Assembly (NCBI RefSeq): GCF_016127315.1
Contig: NZ_CP065997.1
Location: 4,526,001-4,590,000 of the forward strand
Source of the DNA: Achromobacter deleyi
GTDB lineage: Bacteria > Pseudomonadota > Gammaproteobacteria > Burkholderiales > Burkholderiaceae_B
Direction of reading: 5' to 3'
DNA length: 64,000 nucleotides
Below are positions 51,032 to 60,246 of this stretch, piece after piece; the stretch's first letter is position 1, and every line of letters begins with the position of its first letter. Below the pieces are notes generated by a model. It saw only the letters and a list, made by a program, of their open reading frames with translations, was not told where the DNA came from and ran no database searches. The position numbers and the translations under genes are program-made.

Positions 51032-52503
51032 TGCGCGGTCTCCGCTTGCCGGGCCGCGCCGGGCGCCGGGGCCGGCGTCCATTCGTCGCCGAACACCTCG
51101 GGTTCCGCGAACGCTTCCATGTTGGCGTAGTGCGTCGCCACGTCCTCGCGGTAGAACAGGCCGGCGATGCCTTGCGCCAGGCGCTTGGCGCCTTCGCTGA
51201 TGGCCGGGATATCGCCCGACACGGTGCCGTGCGTCAGCGCGGCCGGGTACGAGAAGCAGTGCACCCGGTCCAGGCCGGGACAGGCGCCCGAGGTTTTTTC
51301 CTGCAGCTCGAAGGCCGCGCCCAGGTCGGGCGAGTCATGCAGTTCCTGGTCTTGCTCGCCAGCGGCGGGGGTGTAGCGGTCGCCCCAGGCGCGCACGTGC
51401 GGCGCCAGCGCGGCGAATTCCGGACGCACGGTCCAGTCGATGCGGAAGCCGGTCGAGAACACCAGGAAGTCCAGCGTGAAGACGCCCTTGGGCGTGGTGA
51501 CGCGGATCGCGTCATCCACCAGCGCCAGGTCCTGCACGCCACAGCCCAGGTTGAAGCGGGCGTTCGGGTGGCGCGACACGCGCAGCGTGCTGCCGCGCGG
51601 CGGCGGCACCTGGGCGGCGTTGATGTAGTGGCGGATCTTCCACTTCCAGTCGTCGGGCAGGTTCAGGTGGCCGTGGGTCAGGCCGGGGTTGCCGGCGCCC
51701 TTGCCCTTGTTGATGCGCGGGATGTCGTTGCGGCGGATCAGCAGGTCGACGCTGGCCGCGCCCGCTTCCAGCGCGGTGGCGGCGCTGTCCATGGCCGACG
51801 CGCCCGCGCCCACCACGCCGACGCGCTTGCCGGCCAGGGTGGCGTAGTCCAGCACGTCCGACGAATGGGCCCAGCGGTCGCGCGGCAGCTTGCGCGCGAA
51901 GTCCGGCACGTAGGCGCCGCCCAGGCCGTCGCGGCCGGTGGCCAGCACCACGCGGCGCGCCAGCACGGTCTGGCGGCCGGCGGGCGCTTCGATGTCCAGC
52001 TGCACCAGCTGGTCGGCGCGCGGCAGCACGGCCAGCACGCGGTGCTGGTTGCGCACGTCCAGGTTCAGCACGCGGCGGTACCAGCGCAGGTAGTCCATCC
52101 ACTGCAGGCGCGGGATCTTGTCCAGCGCGTCCCAGGCTTCGCCGCCGAACTGCGCCTCGAACCAGGCGCGGAAAGTCAGCGCCGGCAGGCCCAGCGCCGG
52201 GCCGGTCAGCTGCTTGGGCGAGCGCAGGGTTTCCATGCGCGCGGTGGTGGCCCACGGGCCTTCATAGCCTTCGGGCGACTGGTCGAAGATCGGCGCGATG
52301 ATGCCCAGGTGCGTCAGCGACGCGGCCGCGGCCAGGCCGGCCATGCCGCCGCCGATGATGGCCACGTCCAGCACCGGCTGGCCGTCGACCAGGCGCGGCG
52401 TGACCCAGGGCTTGGCGGGGATTTCCAGCCAGGACAAATCCTGGCGCAGGCGCGCTTCCAGCGCGGCCAGGCCTTGCGGGGCGGGAGCGAGGGGTTGGTT
52501 CAT
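51028..52503 (-). CDS. FAD/NAD(P)-dependent oxidoreductase (flavin monooxygenase-like)
   Basis: 491 residues. FAD site DVAIIGGGMAGLAAAASL near residue 50 and NADPH site VGVVGAGASAMDSAATAL near residue 230, the arrangement of class B flavoprotein monooxygenases. The usual FMO/BVMO fingerprint (FxGxxxHxxxY/W) appears only loosely, around KLPRDRWAHSSDVLDY. It may hydroxylate or oxidise the imported compound. It lies between the LysR regulator and the importer genes with ATGA overlaps on both sides. Confidence 0.88.
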   Translation of the reverse strand: MNQPLAPAPQGLAALEARLRQDLSWLEIPAKPWVTPRLVDGQPVLDVAIIGGGMAGLAAAASLTHLGIIAPIFDQSPEGYEGPWATTARMETLRSPKQLTGPALGLPALTFRAWFEAQFGGEAWDALDKIPRLQWMDYLRWYRRVLNLDVRNQHRVLAVLPRADQLVQLDIEAPAGRQTVLARRVVLATGRDGLGGAYVPDFARKLPRDRWAHSSDVLDYATLAGKRVGVVGAGASAMDSAATALEAGAASVDLLIRRNDIPRINKGKGAGNPGLTHGHLNLPDDWKWKIRHYINAAQVPPPRGSTLRVSRHPNARFNLGCGVQDLALVDDAIRVTTPKGVFTLDFLVFSTGFRIDWTVRPEFAALAPHVRAWGDRYTPAAGEQDQELHDSPDLGAAFELQEKTSGACPGLDRVHCFSYPAALTHGTVSGDIPAISEGAKRLAQGIAGLFYREDVATHYANMEAFAEPEVFGDEWTPAPAPGAARQAETAQ

Positions 52504-53468
52504 GCGGGCGTATCCGTAAGAGGGGCGTCATCGCCGTAGATCGACTGCAGCAGCGCGCCGTGCTGGCAGGCGTCGTGCAGCACGAAGCCGGGCAGCAACT
52601 GCGCGGCGGCCTGCGCCAGGGCATCGGCCATGGCCTGGCAGGCCGGCGTCAGGGGCTGCGACTGCGAGGTGATGACCCCGAAGAAAAAGGGAATGTCCAG
52701 GTCGATCGGGCGGATCGCCACGCCCGCCATCGGCGCGCCGTAGGCGGTAATGGGTTCCAGCACCGATACGCCCAGGCCGGCGCGCACGGCGGCCAGGGCG
52801 TTGACGGACGAATTGGTTTCGATGGCGCCGGCGGCATGGCCCAGCGCCGCGTCCAGCCGGCGGCGCAGGCGGTAGGGATTGGCCATGGTGATGACGCGGC
52901 GCCCGGCCAGCTCGGCCACCGGCACCACCTCATGGCGCGCGGCCGGATCGTTTTCGGGCAGCGCCACCACACAGGGCGCCTGGCCGATCCAGTGCACGGT
53001 CAGGCCGCGATGCTCCAGCGGCAGGCTGGTCGCGCCCAGTTGCGCCGCGCCGCTCAGGACGGCGTGCACCACGCGCTCGGGCGAGGCGCTGCGCAGTTCG
53101 ATGCGGGGGGCGAGGTTGGCGTGCGGCTCGATGCGCTTGAGCGCGTCCGGCACCAGCCCGGCGGCCAGCGCCGAGGTGGCCGCCAGCAACAGCGGCTGGG
53201 CCTGGCCGCGGGCGATTTCCTCGGCCCGGTCGCGGATCTGGCGCAGGCTGGACAGGGCACGTTCGACGTCGTCATAGAGCAGGAAACCCTGCTCGGTCGG
53301 CGTCACGCGCGGCCCGCTGCGGGCGAACAGGGCATAGCCGATCTCGGCCTCCAGTTCCTGCAGCAGGCGGCTGATCGCGGGTTGCGAGCGGCCAAGCAGA
53401 CGCCCGGCAGCGGTGACGCTGCCCGTGGACATGACGGCCGCGAAGGCCTCGAGTTGACGAAGTTCCAT
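52500..53468 (-). CDS. LysR-family regulator heading the ABC/flavoprotein operon
   Basis: 322 residues. HTH at MELRQLEAFAAVMSTGSVTA, then AGRLLGRSQPAISRLLQELE. Unusually for the family it is the first gene of the operon rather than divergent from it: its stop overlaps the start of the flavoprotein gene (ATGA at 52500-52503). It therefore probably controls its own transcription along with the whole 10.5-kb operon. A 46-base palindrome lies 62 bases upstream. Confidence 0.93.
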   Translation of the reverse strand: MELRQLEAFAAVMSTGSVTAAGRLLGRSQPAISRLLQELEAEIGYALFARSGPRVTPTEQGFLLYDDVERALSSLRQIRDRAEEIARGQAQPLLLAATSALAAGLVPDALKRIEPHANLAPRIELRSASPERVVHAVLSGAAQLGATSLPLEHRGLTVHWIGQAPCVVALPENDPAARHEVVPVAELAGRRVITMANPYRLRRRLDAALGHAAGAIETNSSVNALAAVRAGLGVSVLEPITAYGAPMAGVAIRPIDLDIPFFFGVITSQSQPLTPACQAMADALAQAAAQLLPGFVLHDACQHGALLQSIYGDDAPLTDTPA

Positions 53469-53529
53469 CTGTCTTGCTTTATGCCAAGGACGAATTCTTG
53501 CGTATCGAGTATGCGCTCGGCAAATAATT

Positions 53530-53575
53530 AAAGGGCATAAGCAAATTCCCTAATCGGGATTTCCTTATGCCCTTT
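53530..53575. terminator. 46-base palindromic hairpin
   Basis: AAAGGGCATAAG at 53530-53541 pairs with CTTATGCCCTTT at 53564-53575, and the inner bases (AAAT..CCC facing GGG..TTT) pair too. On the minus strand it is followed by AATTATTTG. It lies 105 bases past the MerR-type gene stop and upstream of the LysR start, so it probably ends the first transcript; it could also be a LysR operator. Confidence 0.6.
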
Positions 53576-53679
53576 CATTACTTCGCGTTATTTCAATGAC
53601 TTACGGGATTTCCCTAGGGCCGCCCGTCTCCGGCTGGGGGACTTGGGGGGATTTCGAGCACGACGAGACGGACGCGCGA

Positions 53680-54705
53680 TCACGCCGGTTGGGGGCGCCT
53701 CGATATCCGCTCGCGCACTTCGGGCGAGGCCAGGCACGTCGCGACGGCCTCGTAGCCCGGCGCGCCGGGGTAAGGCACGACGCGGCTTGGCGGACTGTGA
53801 TTCGCAGGGCAAAGCAGAATGGCTTCGTCTGGTCCAACGGCGGCAAGATCCAGGATCGCCGACGAGCGCGTCATCAGGAAGAGGGGCTTTCCTCCGGCCT
53901 TCGCGCGTTGACGAAGGTGGGCCATCAAGGCTTCCTGAGATGGCTGGTCGAGGCCCTGTTCGACCATGTCGATCACCAACACCGCGGGGCCTTCCGTTTC
54001 CAGCGCAACGAGTAAAGCCGTCAGCGCATCGGATTCTCTTGCGCCCTCGTCGACGAGCCACGCCATGACTTTGGCAATGCGCGATCCGAGAGCGGGATCC
54101 GTTGCCAACATGGCCTTCGCCGCGGCGCATCCATTGTCGAGCCGATCCAGGCCAACGAAGGCCGCATTTACCAGGGTCTGCGCGAGACGAAGGGCCAGCC
54201 TGGTCTTTCCGCTGCCTAACGAGCCGATGATGTAATTCAGGGGACGCACATCCCGAACTTCGAACCATTCCCCTCCCCAAGGCCAGGGGAGCGCAAACGC
54301 CGCGCGGGTTTCGGTCGATCGATCGAGCAAGCCGGTTAATTCTCCATCCGATGGCATCCGACCACGAGCCAGGTTTGCCTGGATACTTCGAAGCTTGTCC
54401 AATTGGTGAAGAAGCGCTTGGATATCTTTGTCGAGCACCGCTTCGTGTGTCGACAACGCCGCGCTCAGGCTCTCGACGTCACCCTCCAGTACGCGCGCGA
54501 TTTGAGCCAGGCTGAGTCCGAGCGTGCGCAGCGTCACGATTTCGGTCGCGCGGACGATATCGTCAGGTCTATAGGTTCTATACCCCGCTGGTGTACGCCC
54601 GGGGGTCATCAAGCCATGCTGCTCGTATAGCCGCAAGGCCTTGATCGATACGCCAAGCCGTCTGGCTGCTTCGGAAGCATTCAGCCACGAATTAGAAGAA
54701 CTCAT
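53680..54705 (-). CDS. MerR-type regulator fused to a P-loop ATPase-like domain
   Basis: 341 residues. The first 75 residues are a MerR winged helix (NASEAARRLGVSIKALRLYEQHGLMTPGRTPAGYRTYRPDDI), followed by the dimerisation helix. Residues 150-320 form a second domain with Walker A GSLGSGKT at 161-168 and a Walker-B-like VLVIDM near 242-247, then FLMTRSSAILDLA. Ordinary MerR proteins are 120-160 residues with a short metal or drug pocket; here the sensor is replaced by a nucleotide-binding domain. The effector may be a nucleotide or DNA state. A MerR-type dyad lies in its own promoter. Lower GC than neighbours. Confidence 0.85.
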   Translation of the reverse strand: MSSSNSWLNASEAARRLGVSIKALRLYEQHGLMTPGRTPAGYRTYRPDDIVRATEIVTLRTLGLSLAQIARVLEGDVESLSAALSTHEAVLDKDIQALLHQLDKLRSIQANLARGRMPSDGELTGLLDRSTETRAAFALPWPWGGEWFEVRDVRPLNYIIGSLGSGKTRLALRLAQTLVNAAFVGLDRLDNGCAAAKAMLATDPALGSRIAKVMAWLVDEGARESDALTALLVALETEGPAVLVIDMVEQGLDQPSQEALMAHLRQRAKAGGKPLFLMTRSSAILDLAAVGPDEAILLCPANHSPPSRVVPYPGAPGYEAVATCLASPEVRERISRRPQPA

Positions 54706-54720
54706 GGGTTCACCGTCCTT

Positions 54721-54773
54721 GTGTTGACTAGGTGCAGCCAGCTTGAGGGCGGCCCCAAGGGTCGAGTCAACAC
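54721..54773 (-). promoter_or_regulatory. MerR-type operator/promoter of the MerR-ATPase gene
   Basis: A perfect outer repeat, GTGTTGACT at 54721-54729 and AGTCAACAC at 54765-54773, encloses a second dyad, CTTGAGGGCGG..CCCCAAGG at about 54742-54760. On the minus strand TTGACT gives a -35 box with the dyad in the spacer, as MerR proteins use. Autoregulation is likely. Confidence 0.6.
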
Positions 54774-54915
54774 ATTATCGGGTTGTTTGCCGGCACAACG
54801 CCCGTCTGCTCACAGGATAGGAAATTGCAATAGCATTACGCCTCGCCTGGCGGTTCAATCCTGGCAACTTTGATGGGGAAAGCATGGCAAGGGGACGACC
54901 GGTATCGGACGCGCG

Positions 54916-55140
54916 TCAGTCCGTGCCCGGAAACGCGTCGACGATCTTCCACTCGCCGCAACTGTCGGCGAACGCGTCCACGCGCTTCACTCGAATGTCG
55001 GCGAAGGCGTTGACCACCTGTACCTTGATGTCGGGAAAGGCGGTGACGATCTTGACCGCGCCGCGCAGCGGGATGCCGTTGTAGGTGCAGCTTTTTTTAT
55101 CGACGTCGCCGGCGGGGCCTGGGAAGTTGTCCGGCCGGGA
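54916..55140 (-). pseudogene. Remnant of a small protein with AFPD-type repeats
   Basis: A minus-strand frame open from a TAA at 55141 to TGA at 54916-54918 encodes KKSCTYNGIPLRGAV then four roughly 11-residue units ending in AFPD or AFAD (VTAFPDIKVQ, VVNAFADIRVK, RVDAFADSCGEWK, IVDAFPGTD). This resembles short exported beta-repeat proteins of proteobacteria with unknown function. No ATG, GTG or TTG precedes the repeat part and no signal peptide is in frame; an A7 run at the front may mark a frameshift. The stretch 54774-54915 beside it holds nothing I can name. Confidence 0.5.
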
Positions 55141-55205
55141 TTATGCCTGCACCCCGGCGAGTCCGCTCGCCGATCAGGCCGTCGGCGTCTGTATCCGCGC
55201 CATGC

Positions 55206-56729
55206 TTATACCGCGGACACGGTCGCCGTTGAATCGCCTTGGGCCCGCCCCGGCGGCGCCGTCACGATCGACGTCAACCCCGGCTCCGCCGCCTTCAGCC
55301 CCGCCAGGTCCGGCCGAGGCCGCCGCAGTTCCGCATTGCCCGCAAACGCCGACTCCATCCCCTGCGCCGCCGCCAGCACCTCGCGATCCCCGCGGAACCG
55401 GCCCACGATCTGCAAGCCGAACGGCATGCCTTTGTGATCCCGCCCGCAAGGCAGCGTCAGCGCCGGATGCGTGGTCAGCGTGATCACATACGTCAGCGCC
55501 AGCCAGCGGTAATAGTTCTCCTGGCGCTTGCCGTTGATGGCCTCGGCATACAGCTGCGTCCACGGGAACGGCGAAACCGGCGTGGTCGGCGACAGGATCA
55601 GGTCGTAGTCGTCGAAGGCGCGCTGGAAGCGCTTGATCAGCCGGGTCTGCTCGGCCTGCGCCCAGGCGCAATCCTTCAGGCTCATGGCCGCGCCCATCTC
55701 GAAATTGGCGCGGGTGTTGGGGCCGAGGCTGGCCGGGTCTTTCTCGTAGGCGTCGCGCATGCCGGCCACGAAGGCCTCGGCGCGCAGCACGTCGAAGCAG
55801 CGGTGGGCCTCGCCGAAGTCGATCTCGATGGGATCGCAGGCCGCGAACAGATGGCGCATGGCGGCGATCTTGGCGCGGAAGGTGGCGCGGATGCCGTCGT
55901 CCACGTCGCACAGCCCGAAGTCTTCGGTATAGGCCACGCGCAGCCGGCCCAGGTCGGCCGCGCCGGGCGCCAGGAATTGCAGCGGATCGAGCGGATAGCT
56001 GAGCGGATCGCCGACGTCGGGCCCGGCGCTGGCGGCCATCTGCAGGCAGGCGTCGGCCACGGTGCGGCCCATCGGGCCCACCACCGAGATCGGCGTCCAG
56101 CCCAGCGGCTTGCGCACGCTGGGCACCACGCCCGGCGAGGGCCGGAAACCCACCACGCCACACTTGGCGGCGGGGATGCGCAGGGAACCGCCGGTGTCCG
56201 AGCCGGTGCACAGCGGGAACAGGTCGCTGGCGAGCGCCGCGGCCGAGCCGCCGGAAGAGCCGCCGGCATTGAGATTCGGGTTGAACGGGTTGCCGGTGGC
56301 GCCCCACACCGTGTTGCGCGAGTTGGCGCCGGCGCCCATTTCCGGCACGTTGGTCTTGGCCGCCACGATGGCGCCGGCGCGGCGCAGGCGCGCCACCAGC
56401 GTCACGTCCTCGGCCGGCACGTGGTCGCGATAGATCGGCGAGCCGAAGGTGGTGAGCAGGCCGGCCGTGGGTTCCAGGTCCTTGACGCCCAGCGGCAGCC
56501 CGTGCAGCAGGCCGAGCGCGTCGCCCGCCATCACCGCCTGTTCGGCGGCGCGCGCCTCGATGCGGGCGCGCTCGAAGGCGGTGGCGGTGACGGCGTTGAT
56601 GTAGGGGTTGACCGCCTCGATGCGCGCGATGCACGCCTCCAGCAGTTCCACCGGCGACAGTTGGCGCGCGCCGATCAGGCGCCGCAGTTCCACCGCGGAT
56701 AACGAGACGAGGGAATCGTCCAGGGTCAT
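55206..56729 (-). CDS. Amidase-signature-family hydrolase
   Basis: 507 residues from ATG at 56729 (AAGGAAG 5 bases before); TTG at 56744 opens the frame. The amidase signature is complete: Lys83 in GVKDLEP, the cis-Ser in NAGGSSGGS near residue 158, and nucleophile Ser182 in GSDTGGSLRIPAA. It hydrolyses a carboxamide to acid and ammonia. It follows a Bug receptor and D-serine dehydratase in one operon, which suggests joint use of an amide or amino-acid-related nitrogen source. Confidence 0.93.
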   Translation of the reverse strand: MTLDDSLVSLSAVELRRLIGARQLSPVELLEACIARIEAVNPYINAVTATAFERARIEARAAEQAVMAGDALGLLHGLPLGVKDLEPTAGLLTTFGSPIYRDHVPAEDVTLVARLRRAGAIVAAKTNVPEMGAGANSRNTVWGATGNPFNPNLNAGGSSGGSAAALASDLFPLCTGSDTGGSLRIPAAKCGVVGFRPSPGVVPSVRKPLGWTPISVVGPMGRTVADACLQMAASAGPDVGDPLSYPLDPLQFLAPGAADLGRLRVAYTEDFGLCDVDDGIRATFRAKIAAMRHLFAACDPIEIDFGEAHRCFDVLRAEAFVAGMRDAYEKDPASLGPNTRANFEMGAAMSLKDCAWAQAEQTRLIKRFQRAFDDYDLILSPTTPVSPFPWTQLYAEAINGKRQENYYRWLALTYVITLTTHPALTLPCGRDHKGMPFGLQIVGRFRGDREVLAAAQGMESAFAGNAELRRPRPDLAGLKAAEPGLTSIVTAPPGRAQGDSTATVSAV

Positions 56730-56740
56730 GAGAGCTTCCT

Positions 56741-57727
56741 TCAATCGATCTTGATGTTGGCGCGCTGCGCGACGTCGCGCATCTGCGGCAGTTCCTTCTG
56801 GATCAGCGCTTCGCCTTCGGCGGCGGTGGAGAAGGCCGCTTCGAAGCCTTGCGCCTCCAGGCTCTTGCGCACGTCGGGCGAGTCGACCGTGGCGCGCAGG
56901 GCGGCTTCCAGCCGGGTCTTGACGTCCTTCGGCAGGCCGCGCGGCGCGGTGAACATCAGCCAGGTGTCCATGGCCACCGACGGATAGCCCTGTTCGGCAA
57001 ACGTGGGCACGTCGGGCAGGAAGGCCGAGCGGGCCGGGGCCGACACCGCCAGCACCCGCACCTTGCCCAGCTTGCTCTGCGGCAGCGCGGCGGCCACGGT
57101 GTCGACCGAGAACGGAATCTGGCCGCCGATCAGGTCGGTCATGGCCGGCGCGCTGCCCTTGTAGGGCACGTGGATCATCTTGATGCCGGCGGCGGCCAGG
57201 AAGGCCTCGCCGACGAAATGCGCGGTGGTGCCGGCGCCGAACGAGCCGTAGGCGGGCGGTTCCTTCTCGCGCGCCTTGGCGTAGGCCACCAGTTCCTTCA
57301 GGTCCTTGACCGGCACCTGCGGGTTGGCCAGCAGCGCCAGGCCGGTGCGGCCGACGATGCCGAGCGGCTCGAAGCTCTTGACCGGGTCGTACGGCAGCTT
57401 GCTCTGGATCGCCGGATTGACGGTGAAGGTGGTGCCGGAACTGACCAGCAGCGTGTAGCCGTCGGGCGCGGCCTTGGCGACGTAGCCGGCGCCGATCGCG
57501 GTGCCCGCGCCGGCGCGGTTTTCCACCACCACGGTCTGGCCCAGTTCCTGGCCGAGCTTCTGCGCGATGACGCGGCCGAGCACGTCGGTCGCGCCGCCCG
57601 GCGGAAAAGGCACCACCAGGGTGATGGGGCGCGCCGGATAGCCGGCCTGGGCGCTGGCCGGGGCGGGCGCGGCGAGGGCGCCCGCAAGGGTGACACCAAG
57701 GGCAATCAAGGCAGTCTTCATGGTCAT
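56741..57727 (-). CDS. Bug-family periplasmic receptor
   Basis: 328 residues from ATG at 57727; ATG at 57721 is possible and the frame extends to 57907 within the dehydratase gene. The signal peptide ends ASAQ. Signatures: [82 protein letters not shown]. The ATGA at 57724-57727 couples it to the D-serine dehydratase gene. The Bug family includes amide and amino-acid binders, which would fit its neighbours. Confidence 0.94.
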   Translation of the reverse strand: MTMKTALIALGVTLAGALAAPAPASAQAGYPARPITLVVPFPPGGATDVLGRVIAQKLGQELGQTVVVENRAGAGTAIGAGYVAKAAPDGYTLLVSSGTTFTVNPAIQSKLPYDPVKSFEPLGIVGRTGLALLANPQVPVKDLKELVAYAKAREKEPPAYGSFGAGTTAHFVGEAFLAAAGIKMIHVPYKGSAPAMTDLIGGQIPFSVDTVAAALPQSKLGKVRVLAVSAPARSAFLPDVPTFAEQGYPSVAMDTWLMFTAPRGLPKDVKTRLEAALRATVDSPDVRKSLEAQGFEAAFSTAAEGEALIQKELPQMRDVAQRANIKID

Positions 57728-59112
57728 GCTCGACGAGAGTGGTGGAGGGACGGCGCGTCGGTTGGCGCCTGGGGGGCGGCCGCGAGTCGTTGCCCGCGGC
57801 TCAGGAATCGGTCGTACTCCTCGGCCGGCACGTACAGCCCGCCGGTGGTCCAGGCCAGGTGCGTGGCGCGCGCCAGATGCGGCAGCAGGCCGCGCCGGCG
57901 CAGCCATTGCTGCCCGGCCAGGCTGCCCAGCAGCTGGCGCGGTCCGGAGAACCCGGCCGCCGCCGACGGCTCGATGCGCAGGCCCTCGCTGTCGTGCAGC
58001 CGCGCCAGGTCGCCGTAGAGCGTATCGTCGGCCACCGTGTAGACGCCGGCCAGGGACTGGCCGACGGCGGCATACGCCAGCTCGGAGGCGCGCGGCACCG
58101 CCAGGCCGTCGGCCTCGGTCTGGTTGGTCAGGCCGATGTCGTAGACCGACGGCGGCGCCGGCACGCCGGGCAGTTGGCCATGGCCGGCCATCATGCGCAG
58201 CAGGAAGCAGGGCGACTGCACCGGTTCGGCAAAGAAGCAGTGCGCGTGCGCGCCATACAGCAGCGACAGGCCGAAAGCGATGCCGCCCGGCGCGCCGCCC
58301 ACGCCGCAGGGCAGGTAGACGAACAGCGGATGCTCGGCATCGACCACGATGCCGGCCTGCGCGATCTGCGCGCGCAGTCGCAGCGCCGCCGCCGCGTAGC
58401 CCAGGAACAGCGAGGCCGAGCGCTCGTCGTCGACGAAGTAGCCGTGCGCATCGGCCTGGACCTGGCGGCGGCCGGCGGCCACGGCTTTTTCATAGTCGCC
58501 GGGGTGTTCCACCACCTCGACGCCCCGGGCGCGCAGGCGCGCCTTCTTCCATTCCTTGGCGCCGGCCGACATGTGCACGGCGGCGCGAAATCCCAGCGCC
58601 GAGGCGATCACGCCGATCGACAGGCCCAGGTTGCCGGTCGAGCCCACGGCCACCTGGTATTGCGCGAAACAGGCGCGCGCGGCGGGCGTGCCAAGCTTGC
58701 GGTAGTCATCGCCGGGCGCGACCAGGCCGTGCGCCAGGGCCAGCTTCTCGGTGAACTCCAGCACTTCGTGAATGCCGCCGCGAGCCTTGATGGAGCCGGC
58801 CACCGGCAGCGCGTGGTCGGCCTTGATCCACAGGCGCCCCGAGGCCGCCGGCAGCCCCAGCGCCTGTTGCATGGCGGGGGCTTCGCGCAGCGGCGATTCG
58901 ATCACGCCGGCGGCGGCCTCCAGTTCCGGGAACAACTGCGCCAGCAGCGGCGCAAAGCGCGCGAAGCGGTCATGCGCCGCCTGCACGTCGGCCAGGGTGA
59001 AGCCGACGCCGGCGCCGGTCGCGGCGTGGTCGGGCCGGGTCCACAGCACCGGTCGCGCCGCGCGCAACGCCTGCAAGGAAAAAGCGGAAACCGAAGCGTG
59101 GGACGGGATCAT
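57724..59112 (-). CDS. dsdA: D-serine dehydratase (D-serine ammonia-lyase)
   Basis: 462 residues from ATG at 59112; TTG at 59127 is the frame opening and no strong ribosome site favours either. PLP-dependent fold type II enzyme converting D-serine to pyruvate and ammonia. PLP Lys near 109 in [10 protein letters not shown], phosphate-binding loop [11 protein letters not shown], and [16 protein letters not shown], all as in DsdA. Length fits the family (about 440-450). First gene of the operon with the Bug receptor and the amidase, divergent from a LysR gene as dsdA is from dsdC in enterics, though there the partner transporter is DsdX. Confidence 0.9.
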   Translation of the reverse strand: MIPSHASVSAFSLQALRAARPVLWTRPDHAATGAGVGFTLADVQAAHDRFARFAPLLAQLFPELEAAAGVIESPLREAPAMQQALGLPAASGRLWIKADHALPVAGSIKARGGIHEVLEFTEKLALAHGLVAPGDDYRKLGTPAARACFAQYQVAVGSTGNLGLSIGVIASALGFRAAVHMSAGAKEWKKARLRARGVEVVEHPGDYEKAVAAGRRQVQADAHGYFVDDERSASLFLGYAAAALRLRAQIAQAGIVVDAEHPLFVYLPCGVGGAPGGIAFGLSLLYGAHAHCFFAEPVQSPCFLLRMMAGHGQLPGVPAPPSVYDIGLTNQTEADGLAVPRASELAYAAVGQSLAGVYTVADDTLYGDLARLHDSEGLRIEPSAAAGFSGPRQLLGSLAGQQWLRRRGLLPHLARATHLAWTTGGLYVPAEEYDRFLSRGQRLAAAPQAPTDAPSLHHSRRA

Positions 59113-59235
59113 GACTGCGCGCGCCAAAGGGGTGATGTCATCGAACGGTCACATCCTAGGCGGGGCTCATGCATTGCGGCAATATGAATTGATAGAATCG
59201 TTCATTGCGTTTTACGCAAACCAAGGGCAAACCCG

Positions 59236-60165
59236 ATGAACCCGCAAATCCTGCAGGAAATGGCCGTGCGCTACTTCCTGGAAGTGGCGCGCTGCGGCTC
59301 GGTCAGCGTCGCGGCGGAGCGGCTGGACGTGGCGCCGTCGGCCGTCAGCCGCCAGATTGCCCGGCTCGAACGCGAGCTGGGCACCTTGCTGTTCGAGCGC
59401 CGCTCGCGCGGCATGGCGCTCAACGCCGCCGGTGAACTGCTGGCCGCCCACGCCAAGCGCTCGCAGCAGGACGTGGACCGCGTGGCCGGCGAAATCATGG
59501 GACTGCGAGGCTTGCGCCAGGGGCTGGTGCGGGTGGTCTGCACCGAGGGCTTCGTGCATGACTTCCTGCCGGCAGCCATCGCGGATTTCCGTCAGCAGTA
59601 CGCGGGCATCCGTTTCACGCTGGACGTGTGCTCGCAACGCGAGGTGCCGGCCCGCGTGCGCGACGGCGCGGCCGACGTCGGCGTGACGCTCAGCCTGACC
59701 TCGCACCGCGACGTGCGGGTCGAGCTGCGCATGCCGGCGCCGGTGCGCGCCGTGGTCGCGACCGATCATCCGCTGGCCGGCCTGCCCGAGGTGTCGCTGG
59801 CGCAGTTGATGGCCTATCCGCTGGCCTTGCCCGATGCCGATTCCACCTTGCGGCAGCTGATCGACATCAGTTGCAGCCGCCAGCAGTTGCAGTGCGAGCC
59901 GGTGTTCTCCAGCCGCAGCGTCGACGCGCTGGTGGCATTCGCGGGAGCGGGCGGCGGCGTGGCGTTCTGCGGCGAACTGGCGATCCGCTATCGCCTGCGC
60001 GGCAGGCAGGTGGTGGCCGTGCCGCTGCGCGACCGCGAAATGAACGAACGCCACTTCGAAGTGCAGACCCTGGCCGGGCGCGTCCTGCCGGAGGCCGCCA
60101 AGGCCTTCATCGCCAGCTTGCGCGCCCAATTGCGAGCGGACGGCGACGCGCTGCCGGCGTCCTAG
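59236..60165 (+). CDS. LysR-family regulator, probable controller of the dsdA operon
   Basis: 309 residues. HTH at AVRYFLEVARCGSVSVAAERLDVAPSAVSRQIARLE, then an effector domain with GLVRVVCTEGFVHDFLPAAIADF. The arrangement, divergent from dsdA over 123 bases, is like dsdC-dsdA, but the protein could belong to another LysR branch, so I leave the symbol empty. The intergenic region is AT-rich (TTGATAGAATCGTTCATTG near 59190) with a possible T-N11-A site. Confidence 0.92.
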   Translation: MNPQILQEMAVRYFLEVARCGSVSVAAERLDVAPSAVSRQIARLERELGTLLFERRSRGMALNAAGELLAAHAKRSQQDVDRVAGEIMGLRGLRQGLVRVVCTEGFVHDFLPAAIADFRQQYAGIRFTLDVCSQREVPARVRDGAADVGVTLSLTSHRDVRVELRMPAPVRAVVATDHPLAGLPEVSLAQLMAYPLALPDADSTLRQLIDISCSRQQLQCEPVFSSRSVDALVAFAGAGGGVAFCGELAIRYRLRGRQVVAVPLRDREMNERHFEVQTLAGRVLPEAAKAFIASLRAQLRADGDALPAS

Positions 60166-60246
60166 CGCTCCGTCGCGAACGGGCGGGCCTGGCGCGTGGC
60201 CAGCCAGGCGCGGCCCTTGGGTGCCAAGGTGGCCAGGGGGGCGCGG

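Noticed and set aside
54884..55084. 66-codon plus-strand frame
   Set aside because: Antisense of the AFPD-repeat remnant; its repeats simply mirror those on the minus strand.
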